Source: a bacterium (GTDB lineage Bacteria; Electryoneota; JAOADG01). From it: a stretch of 64,000 bases of DNA. Positions 34,191 to 43,574 of this stretch are shown here, one piece after another. The notes beneath the pieces were generated by a model that was not told where the DNA came from, did not search any database, and worked only from the letters and a program-made list of their open reading frames with translations. The translations under genes and the position numbers were made by a program. The number at the start of each line of letters is the position of its first letter. The stretch's first letter is position 1. The stretch is from positions 60,785-124,784 of the forward strand of contig JAOADG010000004.1 of assembly GCA_026417415.1 (NCBI GenBank), given 5' to 3'.

Positions 34191-35642
34191 ATGATGCAAC
34201 AAGTACGTGTGAGATTTGCACCTTCGCCAACGGGATATTTACACGTGGGAGGAGCAAGAACAGCCCTTTTTAATTGGTTGTGGGCTAGGCATACGAATGG
34301 AAAATTTCTATTAAGAATTGAGGATACCGATCAATTACGTTCCACACCGGAAGCAGTGGAAGCCATTTTAGTTGGAATGAAATGGCTTCAAATGGAACCC
34401 GATGAACCTGTTTTATTTCAAATGACAAGACATCAAGAACACATTGATCTGTGTTATGAGTTGTTAGAAAGAGGTGCTGCATATGCCGATTTTTCTGATC
34501 CGGAGATAGAAAATCAAAAACGAGAAGCCATGACAAAAGCAAAATTGCAATACAAATTTGATGGCTCAATGTATAGATCTATTCCTATATCGGAACAAAA
34601 AAAACGCATGGAAAATGAACCTGGCAATTTTGCAATTCGATTGAAAATTCCTGAAGGTAAAACTCAATGGAATGACATTGTTCATGGGTCTATTGAAATC
34701 AACCATGCAGAATTAGATGATTTTGTAATTTTAAGAAGAGATGGCACACCTGTATACAACCTTGCAGTAGTATCTGACGATCATTTTCAACAAATCAATT
34801 TGGTGTTAAGGGGTGATGATCACATTTCCAATACTCCCAAGCAAATTCTTATCTATCAAGCCATGAATTGGGAAGTTCCGAAATTCGGACATTTACCTAT
34901 GATTTTAGGAACGGATAAAGTCAAACTTTCTAAACGGCACGGAGCCACTGCTGTTGGCGATTATCAAAAATTAGGGATACTACCTGAAGCAATGATAAAT
35001 TTTTTAGCCTTATTAGGATGGGCACCCGGTGATGATACAGAAGTAATGTCTATTGATGAGTTGATCAATAGATTTTCTTTAGAAAGAATCAATGCAAAAG
35101 CGGCAGTATTTGATTTGCAAAAGTTGTATTGGTTAAATGGTCAGCATATTAGCAGAACACCAACAAAACAACTAATAGACAAATGTGGTGGTATTGATCA
35201 AATCAAAGAAACCACAGGAACTAGCGAATTAACTGTTGAACAAATTACCAAATCGTTAGAACTTTGGAAAACCAGAGTCAAAACGTTAGATGAGTTGATT
35301 TCGTATGCACAAATCATTTGGAAAGACCCATTAACTTATGACCAAGAAGGGTTAAAGAAACAATTTCAAGATCCAAAAGCAATCAATAGATGCTTAGCAC
35401 TTGCCAATGCTTTTGAGAAATTAGAAACCTTCACTCACGAAAGTACAGAAGCCGTTTTAAGAAAGTTGGCAGAAGAAGAAAGTCAAGCGTCTGGTGAAAC
35501 CATCCCTGCGGGTAGGTACATTCATCCCTGCCGTTTAATGTTAACCGGTTTGACGGTAGGACCAGGTTTATTTGATTTAGTTGTCGCTATCGGAAAAGAA
35601 GCGGTTGTGCGAAGGTTGAGAAAAGCACAACAATTAACTTAG
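34191..35642 (+). CDS. gltX: Glutamyl-tRNA synthetase
   Basis: 483 residues, class-I synthetase. HIGH-type motif in FAPSPTGYLHVGGA (about 8-21), RIEDTDQLRS, VVSDDHFQQINLVLRGDDH, and the KMSKS-type motif KLSKRHGA (about 244). The C-terminal helical anticodon domain is complete. Two ATGs in a row open the gene; AAAAGG at 34182-34187 gives better spacing to the second one (34194). Whether it charges only tRNA-Glu or also tRNA-Gln cannot be seen here. Ends 15 bp before the convergent M28 peptidase gene. Confidence 0.96.
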   Translation: MMQQVRVRFAPSPTGYLHVGGARTALFNWLWARHTNGKFLLRIEDTDQLRSTPEAVEAILVGMKWLQMEPDEPVLFQMTRHQEHIDLCYELLERGAAYADFSDPEIENQKREAMTKAKLQYKFDGSMYRSIPISEQKKRMENEPGNFAIRLKIPEGKTQWNDIVHGSIEINHAELDDFVILRRDGTPVYNLAVVSDDHFQQINLVLRGDDHISNTPKQILIYQAMNWEVPKFGHLPMILGTDKVKLSKRHGATAVGDYQKLGILPEAMINFLALLGWAPGDDTEVMSIDELINRFSLERINAKAAVFDLQKLYWLNGQHISRTPTKQLIDKCGGIDQIKETTGTSELTVEQITKSLELWKTRVKTLDELISYAQIIWKDPLTYDQEGLKKQFQDPKAINRCLALANAFEKLETFTHESTEAVLRKLAEEESQASGETIPAGRYIHPCRLMLTGLTVGPGLFDLVVAIGKEAVVRRLRKAQQLT

Positions 35643-35657
35643 AGAAATCATTTCGTT

Positions 35658-36929
35658 TTATTTCATTCCAATCACAATTTTTAGTGTGATCGGCTCATTG
35701 TTTCGCAACACAACCATTGTTACTTCATCACCGGGGTGATGTTGATCTAAAATGGTCATATAATCTTGTAACGAATTCACAGGTTTTCCGTCAAATTCAA
35801 TCACTTGATCACCCGACTGAACACCTGCACGATGGGCAGGTGAATGTTCGGTAGCACCCAACAAAAAAAACCCCTTTTCAGTATTTTTAAAATCCGGAAT
35901 AACACCAACATACACGTGAAACTTGTTGGATCGTTTTGTTACAACTTTTTCTGGGAGAGGTGTAAAAGCAATGGCTTCTTCAATTTGGCTTAATTCAATC
36001 ACCAATGAAGTGACCCATTGCGAGATCATTTCTATCCCTTGTGAATTGATTTTTGTTGCCACATCAGTCGGACGGTGATAATCGGTATGTGCACCCGTGA
36101 AGAAAAATAAAAATGGAATGGATTGACGATAGAACGGCAAATGGTCTCCTGCTCCGAAGCCATCGTTAATTTTGCTTAACTGGAATTGAAAATCTAAATT
36201 CCTTTTCTCTAAAAGCGGTTCCCATTGTGGTGATGTTTTTGTACCATACACAATTAAATTTTTTAAACTATCCAACCTACCTACCATATCTAAATTGATC
36301 ATTGCGACAATGTGAGTATTGGATTGGAGAAATTGTTTCACCAATGCTTCTGAACCTTTCGCGTTCCACTCTTCTGCATCAAATGCAACGACAAGTACAC
36401 TTCGTTTCAATGCATCTTTTTTAGATTGTAAAGAACGTGCAATGGTCAATAACGCTGCTATTCCAGAAGCATTGTCATCTGCACCCGGATGAAGTACAGA
36501 GTCACGTGATTTTAAATAAGATAATTTTCCACCAAAACCAATATGATCAAAATGGGCTCCAATCACAATGTATTCATTTTTTAAAGAAGAGTGATTTCCA
36601 CGAATGATGCCGACTACATTATTGCCTTGTATGGATTGCGTAGATATTGTTGAATCAAGTACACAAGTAAATGGTATCAAAAAATCTTTTTTCCGTACTT
36701 TTGTTTCATGATGATCATTTTTTTGAAAGGGTTCTAATCCTAATTCTTTGAAACGATAACTCAAATAATCTGCAGTGCGTTCAGCACCAATGGTTCCAGC
36801 TGAACGGCCCATGAAAAAGTTAGAAGAGAGAATGGACACTTCTTCCAAAATGGGATCTGAAAATGAGTTTCTACTGATAGCAAAAATGCTAGTCAAGAGA
36901 AAAAAGAAATAGATATATTGTTTATTCAT
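35658..36929 (-). CDS. Secreted M28 zinc aminopeptidase with C-terminal PDZ domain
   Basis: 423 residues, signal peptide about 1-24. Zinc ligands in order: AHFDHIG (about 133), GADDNASG (the bridging Asp), FDAEEWNAKG (catalytic Glu and ligand), NLDMVGR, and HTDYHRPTD (last His). A PDZ domain occupies the last 90 residues (GVIPDF to GDEVTMVVLR), with HRAGVQSGDQVIEFDG as its carboxylate-loop region. Such peptidases remove N-terminal residues from peptides in the periplasm or outside. Last gene of the five-gene envelope operon, overlapping the upstream coil gene by 8 bp. Confidence 0.88.
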   Translation of the reverse strand: MNKQYIYFFFLLTSIFAISRNSFSDPILEEVSILSSNFFMGRSAGTIGAERTADYLSYRFKELGLEPFQKNDHHETKVRKKDFLIPFTCVLDSTISTQSIQGNNVVGIIRGNHSSLKNEYIVIGAHFDHIGFGGKLSYLKSRDSVLHPGADDNASGIAALLTIARSLQSKKDALKRSVLVVAFDAEEWNAKGSEALVKQFLQSNTHIVAMINLDMVGRLDSLKNLIVYGTKTSPQWEPLLEKRNLDFQFQLSKINDGFGAGDHLPFYRQSIPFLFFFTGAHTDYHRPTDVATKINSQGIEMISQWVTSLVIELSQIEEAIAFTPLPEKVVTKRSNKFHVYVGVIPDFKNTEKGFFLLGATEHSPAHRAGVQSGDQVIEFDGKPVNSLQDYMTILDQHHPGDEVTMVVLRNNEPITLKIVIGMK

Positions 36930-37206
36930 GCTGATTTAATTTCTGCTGAATTTTTTCTAAATCTTTTTTTAATCGTCGTATCATTTCTAAGCGGTGTTGA
37001 ACTTCAGTATGAGAAAGATCAAATGCATTTTTTTCCACAAGTTCAGCAACCAATTCCCCTAATGCTAAATAGGCACGATCTAAACGTTGGTTGGCTGCTG
37101 TGAGTGATAATTTCAAACGAGTTAACGATACAATCCGATCGGTTTGATGAAGAATAAAATCAGCAAGGTTTCCTGATTCAAGTTCTTTCTTTTTTGTGGA
37201 TTTCAT
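36922..37206 (-). CDS. Small helical/coiled-coil protein of unknown function
   Basis: 94 residues from the ATG at 37206 (a TTG at 37218 would overlap the preceding stop). No signal peptide or membrane helix. Two long amphipathic helices, roughly 14-60 and 65-94, with leucine heptads (RLEMIRRLKKDLEKIQQKL). It lies 5 bp after the HhH-barrel gene and overlaps the M28 gene by 8 bp, so it is a real, translationally coupled gene. Family not recognised; it looks cytoplasmic, unlike its neighbours. Confidence 0.6.
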   Translation of the reverse strand: MKSTKKKELESGNLADFILHQTDRIVSLTRLKLSLTAANQRLDRAYLALGELVAELVEKNAFDLSHTEVQHRLEMIRRLKKDLEKIQQKLNQHE

Positions 37207-37211
37207 CAATC

Positions 37212-39836
37212 TTACCAAGTAAAATGATAATCAAGTTGCAAACGAAAACTCAACTCTCTATTGGTGACATGATCACCACCAAAAGGTTTTGCATAGGGTA
37301 ATGTTCGTGGATCCTCATTTGCACGCGAAGGTGGGTTGTTGTTTCTTCTAGCTTGAACATTGGTAAGGGGAAATTGTCGTTCGGATGTAATTTTTGTTTT
37401 GATAGAAAGGCCTTGACCTATACGTGAACCAGTTGCAAAGTACAATCGTAAACCATTTCCATCACGTACATAGAAATCACCTTCTTCGTAATTCCAAAAG
37501 AAACCATCATATATCGTGGCACCACCACCAAACCAAAACGAACGATTTACATGATGTGTAAAATCCACACCAAATGCTTCTGAAGGAGAAGCACTTTGAC
37601 CACTTACAGGTGAACGTCCATTTGGAGAAGTTTCATATATTAAACGTGGACGTGGTGCAAAACGTGTAACAGCGTAGTTATACATCAAACGAATTTCATC
37701 AAAATTAGAGAGTCGTACACTACTTTGTATTCTGCTTTGCAAGGCACGATAATACATTGGGCTTTCGTGATTCAAATAATCTCTGGACTGATCCGACAAG
37801 CGAATGTTGAATCGAAGCGGAAAAATCGGACGATATTGTAAACGTACCACCCAACGATAGTATTCTGCTTGGTCACTGCGGCGCGTCCATTGATCGAGTT
37901 CCCAACTGGTGACCAGCTGTCTCAAGAATTGGTAACGCCCACTAAACATCCATCCGCGTTCAGGTTGTGGTTGAAATGAATTGTCATACAATTGACCCAA
38001 AGTTACGTCTCGCAAATAATATTCGTCTTCTAAAATTGATCCTTTGTACCTTGCGTAATTACTGAAACCGCGGTCAAAGGGATTGTCGTAACCAACATCA
38101 CGATCACGATACAACAACAATACATTCAAAGAAGAATACTGTGCGTAAAGAGAGGTAACAATTCCTTTCGGATCATCTCCCCAACGAAAATAGGAACCAT
38201 CATTTTCTAATTCACCATACTCACCTTGAAAGGAAAAATTGTTGTAAACGGCCTGCCAATCAAAACCATAAACCCGTATCTTTGATTTTGCTTTTTTCCA
38301 AAGTTTACTAGTAGAACGATTTGCATAGCCCAAAAGAATTTCTTGATTGGCGCGATCGTCATTGATTTCATCCACTTCTTTTCCTAATACCAGCGTATTG
38401 CTGTCTAATATCGGTGCGATCGGCCTGTCGTAAAGTGCTTCTACCCAACTAGTACCCAAACGAATGCCTGTAATTGGTAAAATTGCAAGATTACCTGCAA
38501 AAATTGTTTCACGCGTATTGTCTAAATACGTTTGAATACCCGGGTACTTATCTAACAACGTGTCTTCAAGAGCACCATTACTAGGATTAATCCAAGTAGA
38601 ATCCATGGGTGGACGTGAATCGTAGTGAATACGTGGAGATAACACAATAAAACGATTGATACTACCATCTGGGTTGAGTACTGCGTCTTTCCAATCACTA
38701 CTGTACAACATTGTACTCTCAAAAAGTTTTGTGCGTGCTTCAAAAGCTAACCCACGATAGGTAAATTGTTCATTAGATGATAAATCGCCATGAATGCCTG
38801 TTATGTTTTTGTTGTAACCGAATCCCGTGTTTCTGGGTGCAAAATAATCTCCACTTGAAAACACCACACCTTGTCCAAATCCTGCTTGATAATTTCCTAC
38901 AATCAAGCGTTTCAAAGTGATTGGACCGAACTGAAGATACTCACGTTGAAAATAAATTTTACCTTGAGGAAGAGAAATTGAAGCAATTGGATGTTCGTAT
39001 AAATATCGTTCGTATCGCCCTTTATGAGTAGAAATTCCAAACTTCCAATGTCCAAAACCCAATCTTAACTTCACTTGTGTATCCGTTCGATTTTGAGGTA
39101 CCACATCTTCACGAATAGCACTCATATTATCTGGTAGATAAGGGGTATCAAAACTACGTATTTGAAAGAAACCACGAATCTTTTGTGGTGCCTCTACCGT
39201 TTCATAAGTTAAAAATGATCTTGCGTTTGTATAACCCCAGTAAGATAGACCGGGTGTTTGGCGCAATTCACGTTGACTTTGAATTAAATTTCCGCTTTCC
39301 ACTCGTTTACGAATGGCTACTGCATCTACGGGACTTACATTTTGAATATCCGTCAACTCTTCAATGGTGGCAGTATTTACATTGATTGGTTCAAGAATTT
39401 GATCCGCCAATTGATCCGCCAACCCTTCACTAAATCCATCATCGCTAACCAATTGTTCCATCCGATATGCATTGGCTTCACGACGCTGTAAAAATGGATC
39501 GTCTAAAAAAGGTGATCGTACTAGAACTTTACCACGTAATTTTTCCACAGCATTGCGAGAAAGACCGTGAGTGTCAAATAGGTCAAAGAAATTTTCATAG
39601 GGGCCTTCATATAAAATCCGATTACGAATGGATTGAATTTCATCATCCGTTAATCCCAACTGTTTGAGTTCTTCATTCGTTGCTGAATTGAGATCCAGAA
39701 TAGAAGTTGGCTGTGGAGTAGAGGTAATAGCAGGGATTGAACTTTCAGTTGGTTCTTCGCTTCCATATTGAGCAAAACCCAATGGAATACCTAAAGAAAA
39801 AAGAATGCTTAATAAAAGAAGTAATCTAAAAACCAT
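37212..39836 (-). CDS. Outer-membrane beta-barrel protein with two ComEA-like helix-hairpin-helix domains
   Basis: 874 residues. Signal peptide 1-22; a Pro/Ser/Thr linker; HhH domain 1 at about 47-106 (LDLNSATNEELKQLGLTDDE, FDLFDTHGLSRNAVEKL); HhH domain 2 at about 150-210 (INVNTATIEELTDIQNVSP, RQTPGLSYWG). These closely follow the ComEA pattern of non-specific DNA-binding domains. Residues 220-874 are long alternating amphipathic strands rich in Tyr, Arg and Asp, ending in LQLDYHFTW, a typical outer-membrane C-terminal aromatic residue. Such proteins occur in FCB genomes but I know of no established function. Overlaps the PorV-like gene upstream by 11 bp. Confidence 0.75.
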   Translation of the reverse strand: MVFRLLLLLSILFSLGIPLGFAQYGSEEPTESSIPAITSTPQPTSILDLNSATNEELKQLGLTDDEIQSIRNRILYEGPYENFFDLFDTHGLSRNAVEKLRGKVLVRSPFLDDPFLQRREANAYRMEQLVSDDGFSEGLADQLADQILEPINVNTATIEELTDIQNVSPVDAVAIRKRVESGNLIQSQRELRQTPGLSYWGYTNARSFLTYETVEAPQKIRGFFQIRSFDTPYLPDNMSAIREDVVPQNRTDTQVKLRLGFGHWKFGISTHKGRYERYLYEHPIASISLPQGKIYFQREYLQFGPITLKRLIVGNYQAGFGQGVVFSSGDYFAPRNTGFGYNKNITGIHGDLSSNEQFTYRGLAFEARTKLFESTMLYSSDWKDAVLNPDGSINRFIVLSPRIHYDSRPPMDSTWINPSNGALEDTLLDKYPGIQTYLDNTRETIFAGNLAILPITGIRLGTSWVEALYDRPIAPILDSNTLVLGKEVDEINDDRANQEILLGYANRSTSKLWKKAKSKIRVYGFDWQAVYNNFSFQGEYGELENDGSYFRWGDDPKGIVTSLYAQYSSLNVLLLYRDRDVGYDNPFDRGFSNYARYKGSILEDEYYLRDVTLGQLYDNSFQPQPERGWMFSGRYQFLRQLVTSWELDQWTRRSDQAEYYRWVVRLQYRPIFPLRFNIRLSDQSRDYLNHESPMYYRALQSRIQSSVRLSNFDEIRLMYNYAVTRFAPRPRLIYETSPNGRSPVSGQSASPSEAFGVDFTHHVNRSFWFGGGATIYDGFFWNYEEGDFYVRDGNGLRLYFATGSRIGQGLSIKTKITSERQFPLTNVQARRNNNPPSRANEDPRTLPYAKPFGGDHVTNRELSFRLQLDYHFTW

Positions 39837-40704
39837 AACTAATGCCTACCAGATGTGTAGCAGCGAGCGAAGGATGAGAAACGAAAGTATAATCCATTCG
39901 GAGTTTTGAAAAATTCTTAAGACCAAATCCAAGTGCAACACGATTTGGATTGGAACGAATTCCCAATCTAATATCCAAATAGGGATTGATCTCAAATTCT
40001 GAACCTGCTTTAACGATTTGGTTGCCTCCAAGTGTACGCTCTAACTCAATTCCAGTATATACTCCACGATAAGGAGAATAGCCAATAGTTCCACGTACAA
40101 CACTCGGTAACTCATTTTCAACTACAGATCCCATCGTCGGGCGGTTGAGATTGGTGACATGAAAACCCACAGCGGTTCTTTGCCAAAGTAAACCATACAC
40201 ACCAGCATCAATACCAAAAGCTTGATTACTTCCTAAAGCATGTCCATTCATAGATGTACCAAAAGATTGGGAGTAATACTTTAGAGTATAACCGAATGCC
40301 AAACTGGTCTGAATATCTCTTTGTAGATAAAATGCGTGTGAAAGTGCAAGAGCAGTTTCGTTTGATAAGGAGACGTTCGCATACTTTACACCACCATTGA
40401 GCAAACCAATTCCACCGACTCCATAAGATTTTGGAAGTGGCATTGCAAAGTTTGAATGATAAAGTGTATAAAAATTTTGTTGATATGGTCTTGTGAAAGC
40501 GGCACTTGCACATAAGGATTGGATTGTAACCAAAGCAGCTGGATTTTGAAAGACGTGAGACGGATCACCTGCTAAAGCACTTGTAGCCCCGATTGCACCA
40601 AATCTAGGTGTTGGTGGCTCTACATCAGTAAACACTTGTGAAAGTGCAACATGGGTATAAACAGAAATATGAATGAGAATAAAAAGTATCGTTATTTTTT
40701 TCAT
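39826..40704 (-). CDS. PorV/PorQ-like outer-membrane barrel (UPF0164-type)
   Basis: 292 residues with a signal peptide (about 1-23). FQNPAALVTIQS corresponds to the NPAGL motif that opens this barrel family, with ATSALAGDPSHV just before it. The rest alternates strands and turns (FGYTLKYYSQSFG, GTIGYSPYRGVYTGIELERT) and ends with the outer-membrane-type aromatic GISYGF. Relatives include PorV, which shuttles type IX substrates to the PorU sortase, and PorQ. Its position after a CTD-bearing secreted protein (4-bp overlap) fits a specific delivery or anchoring partner. Confidence 0.75.
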   Translation of the reverse strand: MKKITILFILIHISVYTHVALSQVFTDVEPPTPRFGAIGATSALAGDPSHVFQNPAALVTIQSLCASAAFTRPYQQNFYTLYHSNFAMPLPKSYGVGGIGLLNGGVKYANVSLSNETALALSHAFYLQRDIQTSLAFGYTLKYYSQSFGTSMNGHALGSNQAFGIDAGVYGLLWQRTAVGFHVTNLNRPTMGSVVENELPSVVRGTIGYSPYRGVYTGIELERTLGGNQIVKAGSEFEINPYLDIRLGIRSNPNRVALGFGLKNFSKLRMDYTFVSHPSLAATHLVGISYGF

Positions 40705-42674
40705 AACTTAGTTCCAATAACTATAGGAGCAACCGCTTGTTTAATGGTACCATTTTGGTTTGATTGAATTTGCAATAGATATGTACCTAATGGAAGTTTT
40801 CTACGATATTCATCTTTTCCATCCCAAAGAAATTCACCAACACCGACACTGGTTTTATCAATTAAGGTAGCAATAAGTTGACCTTTCATATTGAATATGC
40901 GAAGTATAATTCTACTCCCTGAAGGAGCGCCATAGCGTATGGTGACCTGTTCATTCCAATCCGGTACTAAAACTTTGGCAGGAATCTCAACGAAGGTACT
41001 CACTGCTTCACCTAAACTGCGATCTTGTTCAATAAAATCTTCTGCATAACCTGCTAACATTTGAAAATCGTTGTTGTATTGAGACGCTACGCCGCGAATT
41101 TGAAAGACGCGTCCAACTAACTGAGTCAATGGTAACGAATCTCCACTTGCAACCCGCACTTTTCGTAAATTCATACTATCCCAAATGCGGATGATCATTG
41201 TTCCTGAACCATCATCAATTAACATATTAGTACCACCGCCAACATTTGGATCAACAGAAACAATTCTACCCGTGACCTCTACGAAACTTCCTGATGCATA
41301 ATAAGCAGGATTGCCAGTCCGTGTAAGTTGTCGTTGTAAAGGATAATCACCTGTACGTAATCGTATCGGATTTCTAAGTCCGTATCCAGTATCAATGGCG
41401 GTCATTGATGCAGCACCGCTCACTTGCAATGCACCACTATATTGACTTACTGTAGCATTCATTCGTACTAAATAACCACGTTTTAAATTGGGAAAATTTG
41501 CTGGTCCCGCCGCTTCACTGATGTACAGACCAATGCCGCTACTTGTATCTGCAAGATAAGCGTCAGTTCTCATACTACCACTGGAGGTTGTTCTACCTTG
41601 AATGTAAACAACGACACCCTCTACTTGAACAGTTCGGTTCATTAAGGAATCTGGGTTGTCAATGATAAATTGAATAGGGACAATATTGTTGGGAAAGTTA
41701 ACTGTAAAGGTACGTTCTGCAGTGGATGCAATAGCACCTAAAGCATCTTTGGCTAAAATCCGATAACGTACGGTTGTACCCCACCACCAAGGTCCCATAG
41801 TCATTTCATATTGTTGGTTTTCAATAAGAGGAATTGGAATCGAATCTGTAGGTAAGTTATTCACGATCCGATTCATCCAAACCGCAACTACACCATCTTC
41901 ATCAGTTATTGTAGCACGAACGGTAACACGTTGGTTAGGAAGAGGTTGTACTGGATCCTGAACCACATTGGTAATAATTGGAGGATTGTTTCCGTAAACT
42001 TCAAAATCACTATCAGATCTCGGTTCAAGTTGATATACGTTGCTAGAAATTTGACGTAGATTCCCTTTTACCCACCGAAACGAATCTCCAACAGCATAAG
42101 TTTGATTCCATCTTCCTCCACTACCATAACCTTTTACGTTGATTTGATGAGTACCATCGGAAATGGTGATTCCATCAGGTAAAATAGCAGATACTGAAAC
42201 GTTTGGTACACCGATAAACATTCCTTCATAAGGTTCAGCAGTGCTTTCATTAACCAATAAAGCAATGGGTACAACACACGGAACAACAGACCAAACATTG
42301 CTTGATATTACACGAACGCTATCGTTGGTGAAAACTGCCAATTGGGTTTGGTTATTGGATTCTTGGACTGTGCCTTGAATTAGAATGGAATCACCAACTG
42401 CGAGGGTCAGTGTACGATTGGTTCTTACGAATAAACCGTGATAACCACTTGTGTCCCGATCTTGGATAAAAAAACTTCTCGTTCCACCAGCACCAGCATT
42501 TATTCCAATTCCGGTTACAATGCCACCAACCTGCAAACGTTGATTTACGTAGGGCGACGGTCCACCAGGAATGAATGGGTTGTACTGTATGTCATAGACA
42601 GTATAAACTTGTGCATAAATAAAACTTGTATGAACAAGGATGTACAGTAAAGATAAAAATGTGCGTGTTTTCAT
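40701..42674 (-). CDS. Secreted multi-OB-fold protein with C-terminal sorting domain
   Basis: 657 residues, signal peptide 1-21. Repeated OB-type units: LQVGGIVTGIG...FFIQDRD...GLFVR...GDSILIQGTVQE (about 48-110), GVVVYIQG...AYLADTSSGIGLYI (about 350-385), and VTGRIVSVD...LIDDGSGTMIIRIWD (about 470-500), with an Ig/FN3-like module in between (about 235-325). These units resemble the OB domains found with extracellular nucleases, but no nuclease motif is visible. The C-terminus (IILRIFNMKGQLIATL, GVGEFLWDGKDE, LPLGTYLLQIQ) is a FlgD-like/type IX sorting domain. First gene of the envelope operon; its ATG-proximal promoter was not identified. Confidence 0.75.
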   Translation of the reverse strand: MKTRTFLSLLYILVHTSFIYAQVYTVYDIQYNPFIPGGPSPYVNQRLQVGGIVTGIGINAGAGGTRSFFIQDRDTSGYHGLFVRTNRTLTLAVGDSILIQGTVQESNNQTQLAVFTNDSVRVISSNVWSVVPCVVPIALLVNESTAEPYEGMFIGVPNVSVSAILPDGITISDGTHQINVKGYGSGGRWNQTYAVGDSFRWVKGNLRQISSNVYQLEPRSDSDFEVYGNNPPIITNVVQDPVQPLPNQRVTVRATITDEDGVVAVWMNRIVNNLPTDSIPIPLIENQQYEMTMGPWWWGTTVRYRILAKDALGAIASTAERTFTVNFPNNIVPIQFIIDNPDSLMNRTVQVEGVVVYIQGRTTSSGSMRTDAYLADTSSGIGLYISEAAGPANFPNLKRGYLVRMNATVSQYSGALQVSGAASMTAIDTGYGLRNPIRLRTGDYPLQRQLTRTGNPAYYASGSFVEVTGRIVSVDPNVGGGTNMLIDDGSGTMIIRIWDSMNLRKVRVASGDSLPLTQLVGRVFQIRGVASQYNNDFQMLAGYAEDFIEQDRSLGEAVSTFVEIPAKVLVPDWNEQVTIRYGAPSGSRIILRIFNMKGQLIATLIDKTSVGVGEFLWDGKDEYRRKLPLGTYLLQIQSNQNGTIKQAVAPIVIGTKL

Positions 42675-42841
42675 TGCTATCCAGCGTAATTTGAATTTTA
42701 CGAATATAATGATGGATTAAGTTTGAAAAAAATTTGAATGCGTTGAAAAAGCAAACACTAATCTAGCAAAAAAATTTGTTTCTTACTTTGGAGGTGAAAA
42801 AAATTCAACGGATAAGTTTGCAACGAAAAAAGAAAAACAAT

Positions 42842-43378
42842 TTATCTTCTATACCGTTTTTCTTTTAAGTGGTTCGCTAAGTACAACGCAATTCCCAGTG
42901 CAAGCAACACCAAACCAAATCCCCAATCATCACCTTCAATAATGTTGGCAATAACAAAAGCAGCACCAACAAAACTGAGAATTAAGGGCCATTTGTATGG
43001 ATTATAGGTAGTAGAGGTTTTTGTATCTTCTGTGATCATTTGAATAGCACGTGGATCATCAGGTAAAAGAGGGACACCTTTTTCAATAGCAGCCATCCGT
43101 TCTTGATGACGCAACTCATTTTTACGCATTGCATATTTAATAAAAAAATAGGTAATGAAACCTGCAACAATAAAAAATGAAATTGGAACAATTAAATTTT
43201 GCCAAGGTATGTTGCCAATCTCAATGGTTTTAGAAGAAGGAGTTTTAATTAAAATAGAAGGAGAAGTATCAGATTTAGTAATACTGATATCAGCAATTGT
43301 ATCCCCTTTGAAAACAACAACTTTGCGATTTCCAACATCAACAGTTTGTGATGTAATTTGAACAGTATCTTTACTCAT
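42842..43378 (-). CDS. Small membrane protein, DUF6249-like
   Basis: 178 residues from ATG 43378, with GAGG five bases upstream (an in-frame GTG at 43384 is rejected). A polar N-terminal 55 residues, a membrane helix (about 60-82), a cytoplasmic segment with HQERMAAIEKGVPL (about 92-105), and two closely spaced helices (about 130-150 and 152-168). The HxERMAAIEKG motif is shared by short membrane proteins found beside ECF sigma factors in FCB genomes. Here it is divergent from an ECF sigma gene across 196 bp, so the two may share control. Confidence 0.6.
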   Translation of the reverse strand: MSKDTVQITSQTVDVGNRKVVVFKGDTIADISITKSDTSPSILIKTPSSKTIEIGNIPWQNLIVPISFFIVAGFITYFFIKYAMRKNELRHQERMAAIEKGVPLLPDDPRAIQMITEDTKTSTTYNPYKWPLILSFVGAAFVIANIIEGDDWGFGLVLLALGIALYLANHLKEKRYRR

Positions 43379-43437
43379 GGACACCTCTTTAACAATACCT
43401 TATTTGTTGCTAAGTTAGTGAATGTATGGTTAGAAAA

Positions 43438-43551
43438 GGTTGCAACCAATTGTAGAGTGGTTCAATTGGGATAACAAACATTATTAGAAAGAGTGCAACC
43501 AATGGTTCCATTTGAGATACTAAAGAAATAAAGTGATCCCTTTAGGTTGCA
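43438..43551. promoter_or_regulatory. Repeated TGCAACC motifs upstream of the ECF sigma gene
   Basis: TGCAACCAAT occurs at 43441-43450 and again at 43494-43503. The first copy forms the 10-bp palindrome GGTTGCAACC (43438-43447), and an inverted GGTTGCA lies at 43545-43551. CCAATTG / CAATTGG (43446-43452, 43463-43469) adds a possible hairpin. All lie in the 196-bp divergent region between the DUF6249-like gene and the sigma factor, where regulator sites are expected. Confidence 0.35.
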
Positions 43552-43574
43552 TTATTCAACTTTGAGAATGAAAC

